A stretch of DNA of 64,000 nucleotides, taken from positions 250,604 to 314,603 of the forward strand of contig NZ_JABEKT010000003.1 in the NCBI RefSeq assembly GCF_013283195.1, given 5' to 3'. A model generated the notes under the pieces. It was not told the origin of the DNA and did no database searches. It saw nothing but the letters and a program-made list of their open reading frames with translations. Source of the DNA: Ensifer adhaerens (lineage in GTDB: Bacteria; Pseudomonadota; Alphaproteobacteria; Rhizobiales; Rhizobiaceae). Made by a program: the position numbers and the translations under genes. Shown here one piece after another: positions 25,301-34,214 of the stretch. Positions within the stretch are counted from its first letter, which is position 1, and each line of letters starts with the position of its first letter.

Positions 25301-26032
25301 TCATTTACGAACGAGGCTGAAGGAGAAATGGCTGCCGCGATGGTAGTCGATGGCGTAGTTAACCGGCGCGCCGGCAGCGTTGAAACAGGTTTCCGTGATG
25401 AGAAGCGCCGGACCGAAGTCCTTTAGGCCATGGCGCTCGACCACGTCGTCCGGCAGCATGACGGCGGAAACGCTGGCCGCCGACATGCGCGGACGGTTCC
25501 CGTATTCCTCCATGAGCTGCATCAGCGAGCCACTCCAGTCGATGTCGTAGAGGCGCTCTTCGATGAGGCTGCGCGGCATGTAATCGATGCAGTAGAGGAT
25601 CGGCTCATCCTCGTGCAGGCGGATGCGCTCGATACGGATCACGCGTTCCGCCGGGCCAAGCCTTAGGCTCTCGGCGACGCACGCGTCCGGCGCCTCCTCG
25701 GAGATCGAAAGCACCTTGTTGACCGTCCGGTAGCCGTAGTGCCGCGCCATGTCCGTGACGCTCTCGAAGACGGTGATCGGTCGATCGACCTGCACGGCCG
25801 AGAGCGCCGAGACGAACCGGCCGCGGCCGTGCTCGACATTAATCACATCGTCTTGTTCGAGCAATTTCAGCGCCTCGCGCAGCGCCGGCCGGGAAATCTT
25901 AAAACGCTGCGTCAGCTGTGCTTCGGTCGGCAACCTGTCGCCCGGCTTCAGCCCTTTATCCTTAATAAGATCGGCGATCCGGTCCCGGAGCTGGACAGCG
26001 AGGGTGCGTGAATCGCGAAGGGGTTCCTCCAC
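25301..26032 (-). CDS. GntR-family regulator with UTRA domain (HutC type)
   Basis: The product is 243 residues. The winged helix includes DKGLKPGDRLPTEAQLTQRF and ISRPALREALKLLEQDDVIN. The C-terminal UTRA ligand domain includes RLGPAERVIRIERIRLHEDE, PILYCIDYMPRSLIEERL and YAIDYHRGSHFSFSLVRK. In E. coli the frl operon is controlled by FrlR, a member of this same family. The gene lies between the LacI-controlled block and the amino-acid block. The palindrome TTGTCTGACAA lies 37 bases upstream and recurs before the binding-protein gene at 30430. Confidence 0.88.
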   Translation of the reverse strand: MEEPLRDSRTLAVQLRDRIADLIKDKGLKPGDRLPTEAQLTQRFKISRPALREALKLLEQDDVINVEHGRGRFVSALSAVQVDRPITVFESVTDMARHYGYRTVNKVLSISEEAPDACVAESLRLGPAERVIRIERIRLHEDEPILYCIDYMPRSLIEERLYDIDWSGSLMQLMEEYGNRPRMSAASVSAVMLPDDVVERHGLKDFGPALLITETCFNAAGAPVNYAIDYHRGSHFSFSLVRK

Positions 26033-26068
26033 CGGCGTGCCTCGTCATTCATTGTCGTTGCAACTTCC

Positions 26069-26079
26069 TTGTCTGACAA
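26069..26079. promoter_or_regulatory. GntR operator candidate, site 1
   Basis: TTGTCTGACAA is a palindrome around one central base and fits TnGTnnnACnA. It sits 37 bases upstream of the UTRA-type GntR gene, suggesting autoregulation. Confidence 0.55.
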
Positions 26080-26189
26080 ATCCGGGATGGTCAAGTGCAT
26101 GGCGCATGCAGGAATCGTGCGCGAGATGGTGCGCTACCAGCCGCTGGATCTCCAAGCGTCACCTTGACAGGCCATATCCACAATGTCCG

Positions 26190-26200
26190 TTGTCTTACAA
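26190..26200. promoter_or_regulatory. GntR operator candidate, site 2
   Basis: TTGTCTTACAA differs from site 1 by one base and lies 110 bases further upstream in the same gene-free interval (26033-26383). Two copies in one leader would suit cooperative repression. Confidence 0.4.
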
Positions 26201-26383
26201 CTTTGGAATCTGTGACAATGAAGACAGGCCATGCTGAACTTCGACGAACAGCCATTCCTGCGCACCCAGTCGGGCGTCTCGGCTCGCCGAACCGGATCGA
26301 AACGGTGATCGTATCCTGTCTTCGGCCGGCACAGAAATCATCTTCTTGCCAGCACCGCCGCCAGAAACCCACTGCCCTCGAGG

Positions 26384-27271
26384 CTATTTCAGGACAAGCC
26401 AGCCGGACAGAATGATGATTGCCGCGCCCAGCAGCGTGTAAACCTCTAACGGCGTTGCGAAGAGGAACATGCCGTATAGGCAGCCCCAGATGATCTGACT
26501 GTACTGGAACGGTGCAACGACCGAAGCCTCGCCAACACGGAAAGCGCGCACCAGCAACGCATGTCCACCCAGCATCAAGGCACCGCCTGCGACTGAGAAG
26601 CCAAGATCGGAAAGATCGGGCGGCGCTGGCTCGCCCGAAACAGCCGCAACCGCGAAGGCGACAGGCGTCATGACGACGAGCAGGCTGGCGACCAGCGCTT
26701 CATCCGTTTCCGCCACCTTCGCCCGGCGCAGGAGGATTAACGAAAGTGCAAAAAGCACGGCGGAACCAAAGGCGGCGAGATGGCCGAAATTGAGCGGCGC
26801 GACGCCCGGTTTCAGCGCCACGACGACGCCGGCAAACCCGATCAATACACCGGCCCAGCCAATACGCGACAGCCGTTCCCCGAGGAAGACGAAGCTCAGC
26901 ATCGCCACCAGGATCGGCGTCATGAAGGCGATAAGATAGGCTTCCGCAAGTGGCAACTTGGCGAAGGCATAGTGTATCAGCAGCGTATCGAGGGCCAGCA
27001 GCAGCGCTCGCCAGAAGGCGAGCGACGGTTCGCGCGGGATGAGGCGGCGAAGACGGCCGGTCACGAGCGCATGGACCAGGAGCAGAAGGAGAGCTGCAAT
27101 GGTGACGAAAAAGGTCACCTGCGGCGCCGGCATCTTTCCTGCCATGATCTTGACGATCGCATCGGTTGCAGAGAACACAAAGAAGGCGGCGAGCACGAGC
27201 AGCGCGCCCCGACCGTTGGACGGCACGACCGGCGTGCCGTCCCCGTCTGCCACGGATGCCTCAGCGGACAT
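26384..27271 (-). CDS. EamA/DMT-superfamily exporter
   Basis: The product is 295 residues from ATG 27271 (MSAEASVADGDGTPVV), which overlaps the end of the ABC permease gene by 11 bases. Ten membrane helices form two EamA repeats; FVFSATDAIVKIMAGKMP opens the first and AEAYLIAFMTPILVAMLSFV lies in the pore region. DMT proteins export amino acids or other metabolites. As the last gene of an amino-acid-uptake/oxidase operon it may export a by-product or an excess amino acid. Confidence 0.85.
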   Translation of the reverse strand: MSAEASVADGDGTPVVPSNGRGALLVLAAFFVFSATDAIVKIMAGKMPAPQVTFFVTIAALLLLLVHALVTGRLRRLIPREPSLAFWRALLLALDTLLIHYAFAKLPLAEAYLIAFMTPILVAMLSFVFLGERLSRIGWAGVLIGFAGVVVALKPGVAPLNFGHLAAFGSAVLFALSLILLRRAKVAETDEALVASLLVVMTPVAFAVAAVSGEPAPPDLSDLGFSVAGGALMLGGHALLVRAFRVGEASVVAPFQYSQIIWGCLYGMFLFATPLEVYTLLGAAIIILSGWLVLK

Positions 27272-28232
27272 TGAAGCGGCCAAACCTTTCCTCGATGCGG
27301 GACTGGGCATATTCCAGGCAAATCGAAAGGGCCCAGTAGATCATCGAGGCGGTGATCAGCATCTCGATATGTCTGAATTCCGTCTGGCCCTGAGTGCGGG
27401 CGAGATACATGATTTCCCAGACGCCGACGACGGAGACCAGCGAGGAATCCTTCAGCATTGCGATGAACTGGTTGCCGGTTGGCGGGATGATAACGCGCAT
27501 GGCCTGCGGCAAGATGACCAGCATCATCGTCTGCGCCGGGCTAAGACCGAGCGCGGTGGCGCCCTCCGTCTGTCCTCGATTGATGCTCTGGATACCGGCG
27601 CGAAAAATTTCCGTCATGTAGGCGCCGTAGCAGAGCGAGAGCGCAAGAATGCCGGCCGGTACGGCGCCGATCACGTAACCCACCTGCGGCAGGCCGAGAT
27701 AGATGATGTAGATTTGCATGAGCAGCGGCAGTCCGCGGAAAAGCGACGTATAGAACGTTGCAAGCCCGTAGATCACGCCATTGTTGGAGAGTTTCGCGAT
27801 GGCGCCAGCCAGCGCGATGATGGTGGCGATGACGATCGAAATCGCCGAAATGAAGAGCGTCGTCGTCACGCCCTGCGTGATGAGGAAGCCGATCTTCTTG
27901 GCGATGAAGGCGAAGGAAAGATCGAAGGAGTAGAAGAACAGCATCAGGAGCGCGAAAAGCTCAAGCCAGACAGCGATGATCTGCTGGCGGCGTGACAGCT
28001 GGCGCAGCGCCTTCCAATTGGCGGCAACGATGAGCGCGATCAGCACCGACGAGGCTACGCGGCTGATCGCAGGGTTCTCCTTTAGCCAGTCTGTCGAGGA
28101 CGGCAGAACATGGCCGATCCAGGCGGAACTGACCCCGAGGGCGTAAAGGAGCACCACGACGATCGCAAGGATTAGCAAGCCGCCGGCCCTGCGCGACGCT
28201 TCGGGATAGGTGAGTATCAGTCGACCAATCAT
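27261..28232 (-). CDS. Polar-amino-acid ABC permease (HisM type)
   Basis: The product is 323 residues, about 100 longer at the N-terminus than simple HisM/GlnP subunits because of extra helices (LLILAIVVVLLYALGVSSA and VWLELFALLMLFFYSFD). The core holds TLFISAISIVIATIIALAG, LFRGLPLLMQIYIIYLGLP, the EAA-like loop GATALGLSPAQTMMLVILPQ and IPPTGNQFIAMLKDSSLVSV. It presumably homodimerises. No ATPase of this type is encoded in the block, so an unlinked ATPase would be needed. Confidence 0.88.
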   Translation of the reverse strand: MIGRLILTYPEASRRAGGLLILAIVVVLLYALGVSSAWIGHVLPSSTDWLKENPAISRVASSVLIALIVAANWKALRQLSRRQQIIAVWLELFALLMLFFYSFDLSFAFIAKKIGFLITQGVTTTLFISAISIVIATIIALAGAIAKLSNNGVIYGLATFYTSLFRGLPLLMQIYIIYLGLPQVGYVIGAVPAGILALSLCYGAYMTEIFRAGIQSINRGQTEGATALGLSPAQTMMLVILPQAMRVIIPPTGNQFIAMLKDSSLVSVVGVWEIMYLARTQGQTEFRHIEMLITASMIYWALSICLEYAQSRIEERFGRFNVR

Positions 28233-28262
28233 ATTCCGCCCCCTTTTTAATGTAGAAGCTGC

Positions 28263-29543
28263 TTAAGCCGCACGCTCGCGCCACCAGTCCTGCGCCTGGA
28301 GTTTCCAGTAGGTGAGCTGTGCCACCGCAAGCCCGGCAAGGCCGCCGGCCCAGACGAGACCGAATGGCTCGTAAAGCTTGTAACGTTCGCTTGTCCCCAA
28401 AATGCCCTCGGCAATGACCTTGCCGCCGATCGCCGTGGTGTTGAGGCCGTGACCGCCGAAAGCGGTGCAGTACCAGATGCCTGGGCTCATACGCCCGATC
28501 TGAGGCATCAGGTGACGGGCATAGGACATGAGGCCTGACCAGGCGAGCTCCGTCTTGAGTCCGGCGAGTTGCGGATAGGTATCGACCATTTCGGCCCGCA
28601 GTTCCTTGACGAGGCCAGCGGTCGAGGCAGCGTGCGTGGTGATACGCCCGCCCCAGAGGATCCGGCGGCCGCCGTCGACGAGGCGGTAGTAGTCACCCGC
28701 CCGGCGGTTGTCGCCGATTGCGTTCTTCGTGGCGATCGCTGTGGCGATCAGCTCCGGCGCCTCCTCGCTGACCATCACATACGTGGCAATCGGCAGATAG
28801 GAACGCTTCAGCCTGGCATTTAGCGAACCGGTATACCCACCCGTCGTGAAGACGACGTCACGGGCCTTAACCTCGCCCCGTGCGGTTTTTACACGTTTTT
28901 CAGAATGGGAAGAATCCACTGAAGTCGCCGGCGACTGCTCACAGATGCGCCCACCAAGCCGCTCGATCTCCGCCGCGATGGCACGCAGATAGTTAAGCGG
29001 GTGCATATGGAAGGCATTCGGATTACGCAATGCCTGGAAGTAGCGCTCGGATTTCAGCACGGCACGCACGGCGTCCTGGTCCATGTATTCGAGTTCGTAG
29101 CCGTATTCGCGGCTCACATCCTCGGCATAGGCCTTTAGGCTCGCGCTATCGTCGTATCGCAGAACGCTCATGATCCCCCGCTCTGGCTTCGCATCATCGA
29201 TGCCGAGCGCCTTGATGTTCTCGCGGACGAATTCCATGCCTTCGACGGAGAGGAGGTGCAGCTTGCGCGCCGCATCTTTGCCGGTGACGCGGGCTATGTC
29301 GTCGCCGCCGGTTGCATAACCGGGGCTGACGAACCCGCCATTTCGGCCGGACGCACCGAAGCCGACGCTCTCGGCCTCCAGCACCGTGACGCTCTTACCG
29401 GCGCGCGCAAGCTGCAGCGCCGTCGAAAGGCCGGCAAGGCCGCCGCCGATGATGACCGCGTCACATTCGACCGTACCCGAAAGGGCTGGTCGCCCCGTTC
29501 GGTCTGCCATCGTTCGTCTATAGTAGGTGTCTGGATAAGTCAT
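28263..29543 (-). CDS. FAD-dependent amine oxidase (PuuB/DadA-like)
   Basis: The product is 426 residues from ATG 29543 (MTYPDTYYRRTMADRTG) behind GGAGGGGGAG. FAD-binding elements are CDAVIIGGGLAGLSTALQLA, VLEAESVGFGASGRNGGFV and the C-terminal CTAFGGHGLNTTAIGGKVIA. This is the gamma-glutamylputrescine-oxidase/glycine-oxidase group. It is related to, but clearly different from, the oxidase at 16746-18149. Being coupled to an amino-acid-type importer, it probably oxidises an imported N-substituted amino acid; opine or Amadori substrates are reasonable guesses. Confidence 0.85.
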   Translation of the reverse strand: MTYPDTYYRRTMADRTGRPALSGTVECDAVIIGGGLAGLSTALQLARAGKSVTVLEAESVGFGASGRNGGFVSPGYATGGDDIARVTGKDAARKLHLLSVEGMEFVRENIKALGIDDAKPERGIMSVLRYDDSASLKAYAEDVSREYGYELEYMDQDAVRAVLKSERYFQALRNPNAFHMHPLNYLRAIAAEIERLGGRICEQSPATSVDSSHSEKRVKTARGEVKARDVVFTTGGYTGSLNARLKRSYLPIATYVMVSEEAPELIATAIATKNAIGDNRRAGDYYRLVDGGRRILWGGRITTHAASTAGLVKELRAEMVDTYPQLAGLKTELAWSGLMSYARHLMPQIGRMSPGIWYCTAFGGHGLNTTAIGGKVIAEGILGTSERYKLYEPFGLVWAGGLAGLAVAQLTYWKLQAQDWWRERAA

Positions 29544-29571
29544 CGGCACGCTCCCCCTCCAATGAAAGGTT

Positions 29572-29591
29572 GCGGGCGAAAGGACGCCCGC
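29572..29591. terminator. Intercistronic hairpin after binding-protein gene
   Basis: GCGGGCG, loop AAAGGA, CGCCCGC, located 12 bases after the binding-protein stop. Such hairpins often stabilise the upstream mRNA or partly terminate, keeping binding protein in excess over downstream enzymes. Confidence 0.5.
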
Positions 29592-29602
29592 ACCGGTGTT
29601 TA

Positions 29603-30430
29603 TCAGTCGGCGCTGTAGTCTTTGCCATACCACTTGGTGGTGAGCTGGCCGAGCGTGCCGTCACTCTTCATCTCTTCGACGATTCCACCGACCTTGGCCG
29701 TCCACTCCGGGTCGACCTTCTCGGCGATAACGACGAGTGGCTCACGGAAGGCATATTCGCCATCGAGAACCTTGACCGGATAGCCATTCTTAATGGCATT
29801 CATAGCGGTCTGTTCGGGTGCGATCACCGCATCGAGGCGAACGCCAGCGCCGAGGCGCAGGTCGTCGAAGGGCAGCATGGAATCGGCGAAGGTGCGGACC
29901 TCACCCGGCTCGAGCTTGTATTCGATCGGCGGCAGGCCCGGGGCGTCGATTTCCAGCTTGCGGTTGATGAAGTCTTCCGAGGTCGTCGCCGTTTCGACGC
30001 CGACCACTTTGCCGTTGAGGTCGGTGACGGTCTTGGCGTCGCTGTCCTTGTGCACGACGTACACATAGGGGCTGTAGTAGTAGATACCGACGAAATCGAT
30101 CACTTGGGCGCGTGCCTTAGTGGGCGTGACCGAACCGACACCGAGGTCGTAACGGCCCTGCCATCGCCCACCCGTGAGGGTCGCCCAGTCCGGCGTCTCG
30201 AAGCTCACCTCGACCCCGAGGCGCTTGGCGATCTCGCGCGACACGTCGATGTCGAAGCCAACCATCTCGTTGCTGTCGTCGAGATAACTCTGGGGTGGCC
30301 AGCCGCTGTTGGTGGCGACGACCATCGCCTTCTTTTCCATGACGCGATCCAACGTCTCGCCAGCATGGGCCGATACGGCGGCAGCGACAAAGGCAACACC
30401 TACGGTCAGTCGCATGAAGAGCTTTTTCAT
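29603..30430 (-). CDS. Polar-amino-acid ABC binding protein (family 3)
   Basis: The product is 275 residues from ATG 30430 (MKKLFMRLTVGVAFVAAAV) with a GGAGGACC site and a signal peptide ending AHA. The family 3 signature is VGFDIDVSREIAKRLGVEVS, followed by GRYDLGVGSVTPTKARAQVI and the C-terminal GGIVEEMKSDGTLGQLTTKW. It captures an amino-acid-like ligand. It is the first gene of the 30430-26384 operon, with the GntR-like palindrome 49 bases upstream of its start. Confidence 0.9.
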   Translation of the reverse strand: MKKLFMRLTVGVAFVAAAVSAHAGETLDRVMEKKAMVVATNSGWPPQSYLDDSNEMVGFDIDVSREIAKRLGVEVSFETPDWATLTGGRWQGRYDLGVGSVTPTKARAQVIDFVGIYYYSPYVYVVHKDSDAKTVTDLNGKVVGVETATTSEDFINRKLEIDAPGLPPIEYKLEPGEVRTFADSMLPFDDLRLGAGVRLDAVIAPEQTAMNAIKNGYPVKVLDGEYAFREPLVVIAEKVDPEWTAKVGGIVEEMKSDGTLGQLTTKWYGKDYSAD

Positions 30431-30478
30431 GTGGTCCTCCTTGTGATCCGTCAGTTTGGATCCCCGTTTATGTAAGAT

Positions 30479-30489
30479 GTCTGACAACC
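30479..30489. promoter_or_regulatory. GntR operator candidate, site 3
   Basis: ATGTCTGACAA matches site 1 in 10 of 11 bases, and TGTAAGA, part of the reversed site 2, overlaps it on the left. Its position before the binding-protein gene links the second catabolic block to the UTRA-type GntR regulator. Confidence 0.5.
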
Positions 30490-30880
30490 CAAGTGTCTCA
30501 ACACCCGCTGTCGCGAGTCAAGGGGCCACTCTTTCCGATTCATGAAAGAACGAGATCAATACATGTCTTATAGATATGAAGCTGGCTGGTCGACAGATCG
30601 GCCACTCCAGATCAAACCATTTGCTTCGATCGAGAAGAAGACTAGGGGGACACGCATTCCTGATAACCGTCGCGCCTCATCACGACAAAAGGCGCACCCT
30701 GGCAGGGGTCAAATTTGTATAGCGGTTTCGTGGTTATGACCTGAACCGATCCGGCCGCAAGGCAGCCAGCATGGGATGCTCAGCACGGGTTGCGAGGCCT
30801 TAAGCCAGTAGGACCAGCATCCAGAAGGCCTATGGCCGTCCCTACCGACCATTCGGGCCCCTCCACGGGATACTCCACGA
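30490..30880. other. Gene-free interval at the edge of the catabolic island
   Basis: Upstream region of the amino-acid block. No protein family recognised; it probably marks the boundary of the metabolic segment. Confidence 0.35.
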
Positions 30881-31211
30881 ACAGCGCGCTACGCTCGGTC
30901 GAAGCCCTTGCTCGTCCCGGCTGGGTCATTGCGCTTGTCTATCGGCCAGCGAGGCCGTTCGCGAGATCGTCGCCGACGGCGGTCGCTGTGCAACCTTCAA
31001 CCAAGCCGGAACCTTTATCGGTACCGTAATGATCCGTCTTGAGGCTGCCCCCGATCCGGTCTTCGACGCCTTCTTCAATGCGCACGAATGCTGTGCGGGC
31101 GCCCAACCGTGGAATGCCGGTCAGCCCCATCTGCCGTTCCATCCGATGCCCGATCGCGTCTCCTCGCTGGGAACCGGCGCCATGAATGCTCGTTATCTTG
31201 CTGAAGCCTAG
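30881..31211 (+). pseudogene. Unassigned degenerate reading frame, possibly a dehydrogenase remnant
   Basis: One frame gives ALRSVEALARPGWVIALVY at about 30885-30942; a shifted frame continues SEAVREIVADGGRCATFNQA, then VMIRLEAAPDPVFDAFF and ends SSLGTGAMNARYLAEA at a stop at 31209. The first part recalls the opening of a short-chain dehydrogenase after the Gly motif; the second part I cannot place. No start codon fits. Treat as decayed coding sequence of uncertain origin. Confidence 0.3.
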
Positions 31212-31222
31212 AGGAGCCTACC

Positions 31223-31465
31223 ATGCCCGATTCAACAGACTTGTCTCTTCTTGCAGATGACCTTGAGGCCGGGCTCGCGGCCTACATGACCGATCCGGAC
31301 CTTTCGCCACGGCCCGCTGGTCGAGCCGCCGCGATTGAGAATATATTGCGCGACTGGCTTGTCGCACGCCGGTACATGGCCGACGTGTCGGGGCCTGCTC
31401 CGGTTCGGTTGGATTCCAAGGGAGTGAACAAGGAAGAAGTACAGTATCCGGGATTTATCAAGTAA
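31223..31465 (+). CDS. Small hypothetical protein
   Basis: The product is 80 residues, with GAGGAG before the ATG. MPDSTDLSLLADDLEAGLAA and RAAAIENILRDWLVARRYM form two likely helices; the tail is hydrophilic. There is a slight resemblance to ribbon-helix-helix antitoxins, not enough to call. No toxin gene lies beside it. Confidence 0.4.
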   Translation: MPDSTDLSLLADDLEAGLAAYMTDPDLSPRPAGRAAAIENILRDWLVARRYMADVSGPAPVRLDSKGVNKEEVQYPGFIK

Positions 31466-31682
31466 CTCCCTGCAGGCAAGTCCGGCTCCTGTTGGGTAAA
31501 GGTCGGGGCGCACGGCGAACTTAACCTCGCCGAAGGACAGCATATGATCACGGCCGAGTTGTTGCCCCAAATCCCAGGGGATCGTGGCACAACTTATCGA
31601 TGAGCCGAGCCCTGACGCCAAACTAGCGCTGCTGTTCAATTCTCGGCCAAAAACAGTCGCTGGCAATGGCTGCAGGTCAGCG

Positions 31683-32018
31683 TCAATCCCGCTCGGAGAG
31701 TATTTTCTGTACCCGTGCGAGTTTGCCCTCTGCCTTCTCAAGCCGCTGAAGCAGGACGTTAGGTCTCTCTGCTCCGTCATCCTCCGGAAAGTCCCCGATG
31801 ATTTCCATGGGGTGCGCCTTCAACACTTCACAGATCTGAATCAGTGTTGGCACGGAGATCCGGTTCGTCCCACGCTCATATTTCTGCACCTGCTGAAACG
31901 TGATGCCAAGAGCTGTCGCGACCTTTTCCTGGGAGAGCCCGCGCGTTTGGCGTATGGCTCTGAGACGCTCGCCAATCTGCACGGAAGTTTCCATCGCTGT
32001 TTCCGTCATCTTGCCCAT
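31683..32018 (-). CDS. XRE-family helix-turn-helix regulator
   Basis: About 111 residues; ATG 32018 (MGKMTETAMETS) is preferred because AGGA is correctly spaced, though 32024 and 31994 are possible. The HTH_3 domain is plain: IGERLRAIRQTRGLSQEKVA, ALGITFQQVQKYERGTNRI and SVPTLIQICEVLKAHPMEII. The C-terminal tail (LLQRLEKAEGKLARVQKIL) is coiled-coil-like. Similar short XRE proteins are common in rhizobia. Its targets are unknown; it stands alone. Confidence 0.8.
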   Translation of the reverse strand: MGKMTETAMETSVQIGERLRAIRQTRGLSQEKVATALGITFQQVQKYERGTNRISVPTLIQICEVLKAHPMEIIGDFPEDDGAERPNVLLQRLEKAEGKLARVQKILSERD

Positions 32019-32159
32019 ATGCATTCCTGTCGTTTGAACTCGGACGCTATATGTTCACCATCCCGCGCTCGGCAACTCTCAGATGTTGGGGGGCGGCAGC
32101 TGTGTCTAAGGCTATTTACGCAACGTTGCATTCGTGTCAGGGTTACGGGACAGATGCAA

Positions 32160-32417
32160 TCAGGCCGCGCCCAGGATGCCCGCAGCATCTGCACACTCGC
32201 ATCCGACTTCATGGCAATGGCTGCTCTTGATCGACCGGGTGTCTTCGACTTCGCCAATACGCCCTTCAATGAGCCGCTGGTACGGGAATTGGCCACCGGC
32301 ACCTTCGTCGCTGTCAATCGGCACCCAAGACTGACTACATAAGCCGTTCTGATCATCACCGACCAGCGCCATGCAATAGCGCGACAGGGCGTCGATAACG
32401 ATAGCTTGTGGGGATGA
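32160..32417 (-). pseudogene. Unidentified open fragment
   Basis: The minus strand reads PQAIVIDALSRYCMALVGDD, WVPIDSDEGAGGQFPYQR and LIEGRIGEVEDTRSIKSSHC without a stop over about 85 codons, with coding-like composition but no proper start (a stop precedes it at about 32418). I do not recognise the family. It is likely the truncated end of a lost gene. Confidence 0.3.
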
Positions 32418-32840
32418 TTAATTGCGGACACGCCTCAGAGCGTCTTGCGCAAGCACAAGGCTGGCAGGCGGCGGCACGCTGTCGTCTCCTTGTACCAACG
32501 CCGAGATGTAGGCTAGCGCGTTCGCCATGCCGTTTATCGTATAAGGCTTCTCGATTGCCCCGATGGCGCCTGCGAAGTCGTCCGGAAGTTTCTTGATGTT
32601 GCCGCTGACGAAGACGTAGGGAATGCGCTTCTCGGCGAGCATACGTCCCACGTTAATTCCCGTTGGCCCGTCTTGCAGTTGGATATCGACGAAAGCAAAC
32701 TCCGGCGGCGCGTCGCGGACGATGTCGGCTGCCTGCCCACTGCTTGCCGCAACCCCGACGACCGAATGGCCCGCCGCCTGCACTTCGCTCTCCAGTTCCA
32801 TGGCGAGCAGCATCTCGTCCTCGACGATCATGACTTTCAA
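32418..32840 (-). CDS. Single-domain response regulator
   Basis: The product is 140 residues: MKVMIVEDEMLLAMELESEV with the acidic pocket Glu/Asp, phospho-acceptor Asp52 in FVDIQLQDGPTG, the Thr/Ser-equivalent YVFVSGN and Lys in AIEKPY. No output domain follows. Single receivers like this, paired with HisKA_2/HWE kinases, act as phosphate relays or sinks in rhizobial stress and light signalling. Its ATG overlaps the stop of the LOV kinase gene by 4 bases, so the two form a cognate pair. Confidence 0.85.
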   Translation of the reverse strand: MKVMIVEDEMLLAMELESEVQAAGHSVVGVAASSGQAADIVRDAPPEFAFVDIQLQDGPTGINVGRMLAEKRIPYVFVSGNIKKLPDDFAGAIGAIEKPYTINGMANALAYISALVQGDDSVPPPASLVLAQDALRRVRN

Positions 32841-33964
32841 CAGGGTACATCCTTTTCGCTTTCCACAAGCAGCGTAACATCAACAATCGTTCGCCTGCCC
32901 GCCTGGGTTCGCTCGATGGTGGCCTCAACCTGGCGTGCCGAAGCCTCAAGCAGCATCCGACCCAACTCGGCGCTGGTTTCATCGGGTTCGACGGGTTCGG
33001 AGGTGTCTTCGACCCGAATGAGGAAATGACCGTTGAGCCGCTTGACGAGGATATGGATCTCCCCTCCACCGTCGCTGAGGCCCCGGCGTACGGCATCGCC
33101 GACGAGTTCGTTGACGATCAATGATAGTGGAGAAGCCTTTACCGCAGGGACGTAGACCGGGGTGAGATCAAGGGTAAGGTGGATGTCGTCACGCTTTATG
33201 GCTCCCACAAGGTCGGTCGCCAGCTCCCGAGCGAAGTCGGCAATGTCGAACCGGGCGACGTCGTCGGTCGTAAACAACTTTCGCTGGACGGTGCTGATCG
33301 CCTCAATGCGGTTGAGAACCGACATCAACGCAGACCGTTGCCCCTCGTCCTTTGTCAATCGCGCCTGCATCTTCACGATCGACGCCATCGTCAGAAGATT
33401 GTTCTTAACGCGATGATCGACTTCATGCACGAGCAGCGTGCGCGTGGCGAGCGCGGCTCGCAGGTTCCCCGTTGCCTCGGCCACGGCCTCCTCAGCCTGG
33501 TGACGGGCAGCGGCAAGTTCTGCCTCTCTACTTTTGACGTTGGTGAAATCGAGCTGCGAGGCGAAGAAATAGACGATCTTGTCATTGTCGTCGCGAACCG
33601 GCGACAGGAACAGCGCGTTCCAAAACGACTGGCCGTTTTTCCTGTAGTTGAGGATGTCGACTGCGATATCTGATCCGGCGTCAATTGCCGAGCGGATCCG
33701 CGCTACGGTTCCCGGATTGGTATCCGCGCCTTGTAGAAAGCGACAGTTGCGCCCCACAACTTCGACGCTTGAATAGCCGGTGAGCTTCTCGAAGGCAGTG
33801 TTGCAGAAGATAATGGGATTGTCAGGTTGGGTCGGATCGGTGACAATCATCGGCATCCGCGTCGCCTTGAAGGCGGCCGCAAAGGGGTCCTCGCGCACCT
33901 GTCGCGCAACAAGGCGCTGTCCGGCGTCTCGCGCGTCTGCACGTCTCTGATCATATTCCTGCAT
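32837..33964 (-). CDS. LOV-domain histidine kinase (blue-light sensor)
   Basis: The product is 375 residues. Residues 35-145 form a PAS/LOV domain containing GRNCRFLQG at 71-79; Cys74 would form the flavin-cysteinyl adduct on blue light, and the downstream ILNYRKNGQSFWNALFLSPV matches the LOV strands with flavin contacts. The kinase part begins VHEVDHRVKNNLLTMASIV with phospho-acceptor His184 (HisKA_2 type), followed by a degenerate HATPase region with LSLIVNELVGDAVRRGLSDG. It is cytoplasmic, with no membrane helix. Coupled to the response regulator downstream. Confidence 0.88.
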   Translation of the reverse strand: MQEYDQRRADARDAGQRLVARQVREDPFAAAFKATRMPMIVTDPTQPDNPIIFCNTAFEKLTGYSSVEVVGRNCRFLQGADTNPGTVARIRSAIDAGSDIAVDILNYRKNGQSFWNALFLSPVRDDNDKIVYFFASQLDFTNVKSREAELAAARHQAEEAVAEATGNLRAALATRTLLVHEVDHRVKNNLLTMASIVKMQARLTKDEGQRSALMSVLNRIEAISTVQRKLFTTDDVARFDIADFARELATDLVGAIKRDDIHLTLDLTPVYVPAVKASPLSLIVNELVGDAVRRGLSDGGGEIHILVKRLNGHFLIRVEDTSEPVEPDETSAELGRMLLEASARQVEATIERTQAGRRTIVDVTLLVESEKDVPC

Positions 33965-34214
33965 GGCGGCCTGGTTGTTTGATCATCAGACTTAATGCGG
34001 CGTGTGCCGTCTAGCTCCATTGCCCAGAATGCGGCTCGTCTCTTTGTATCCCCCAACCATGAGAGATGTCAGGAGAGGCAATTAGGCCGAAGAATTTCGA
34101 ATTCAAGGAATCAAATTATCGGAAGCAAAAGCCTGCCAAGAAGTGCACATTGAGCTGGCGGTGGACCTCGGGGCGAGCATCGGTCGTCGCCATTCAACCG
34201 AACTGTTTCCTGGC

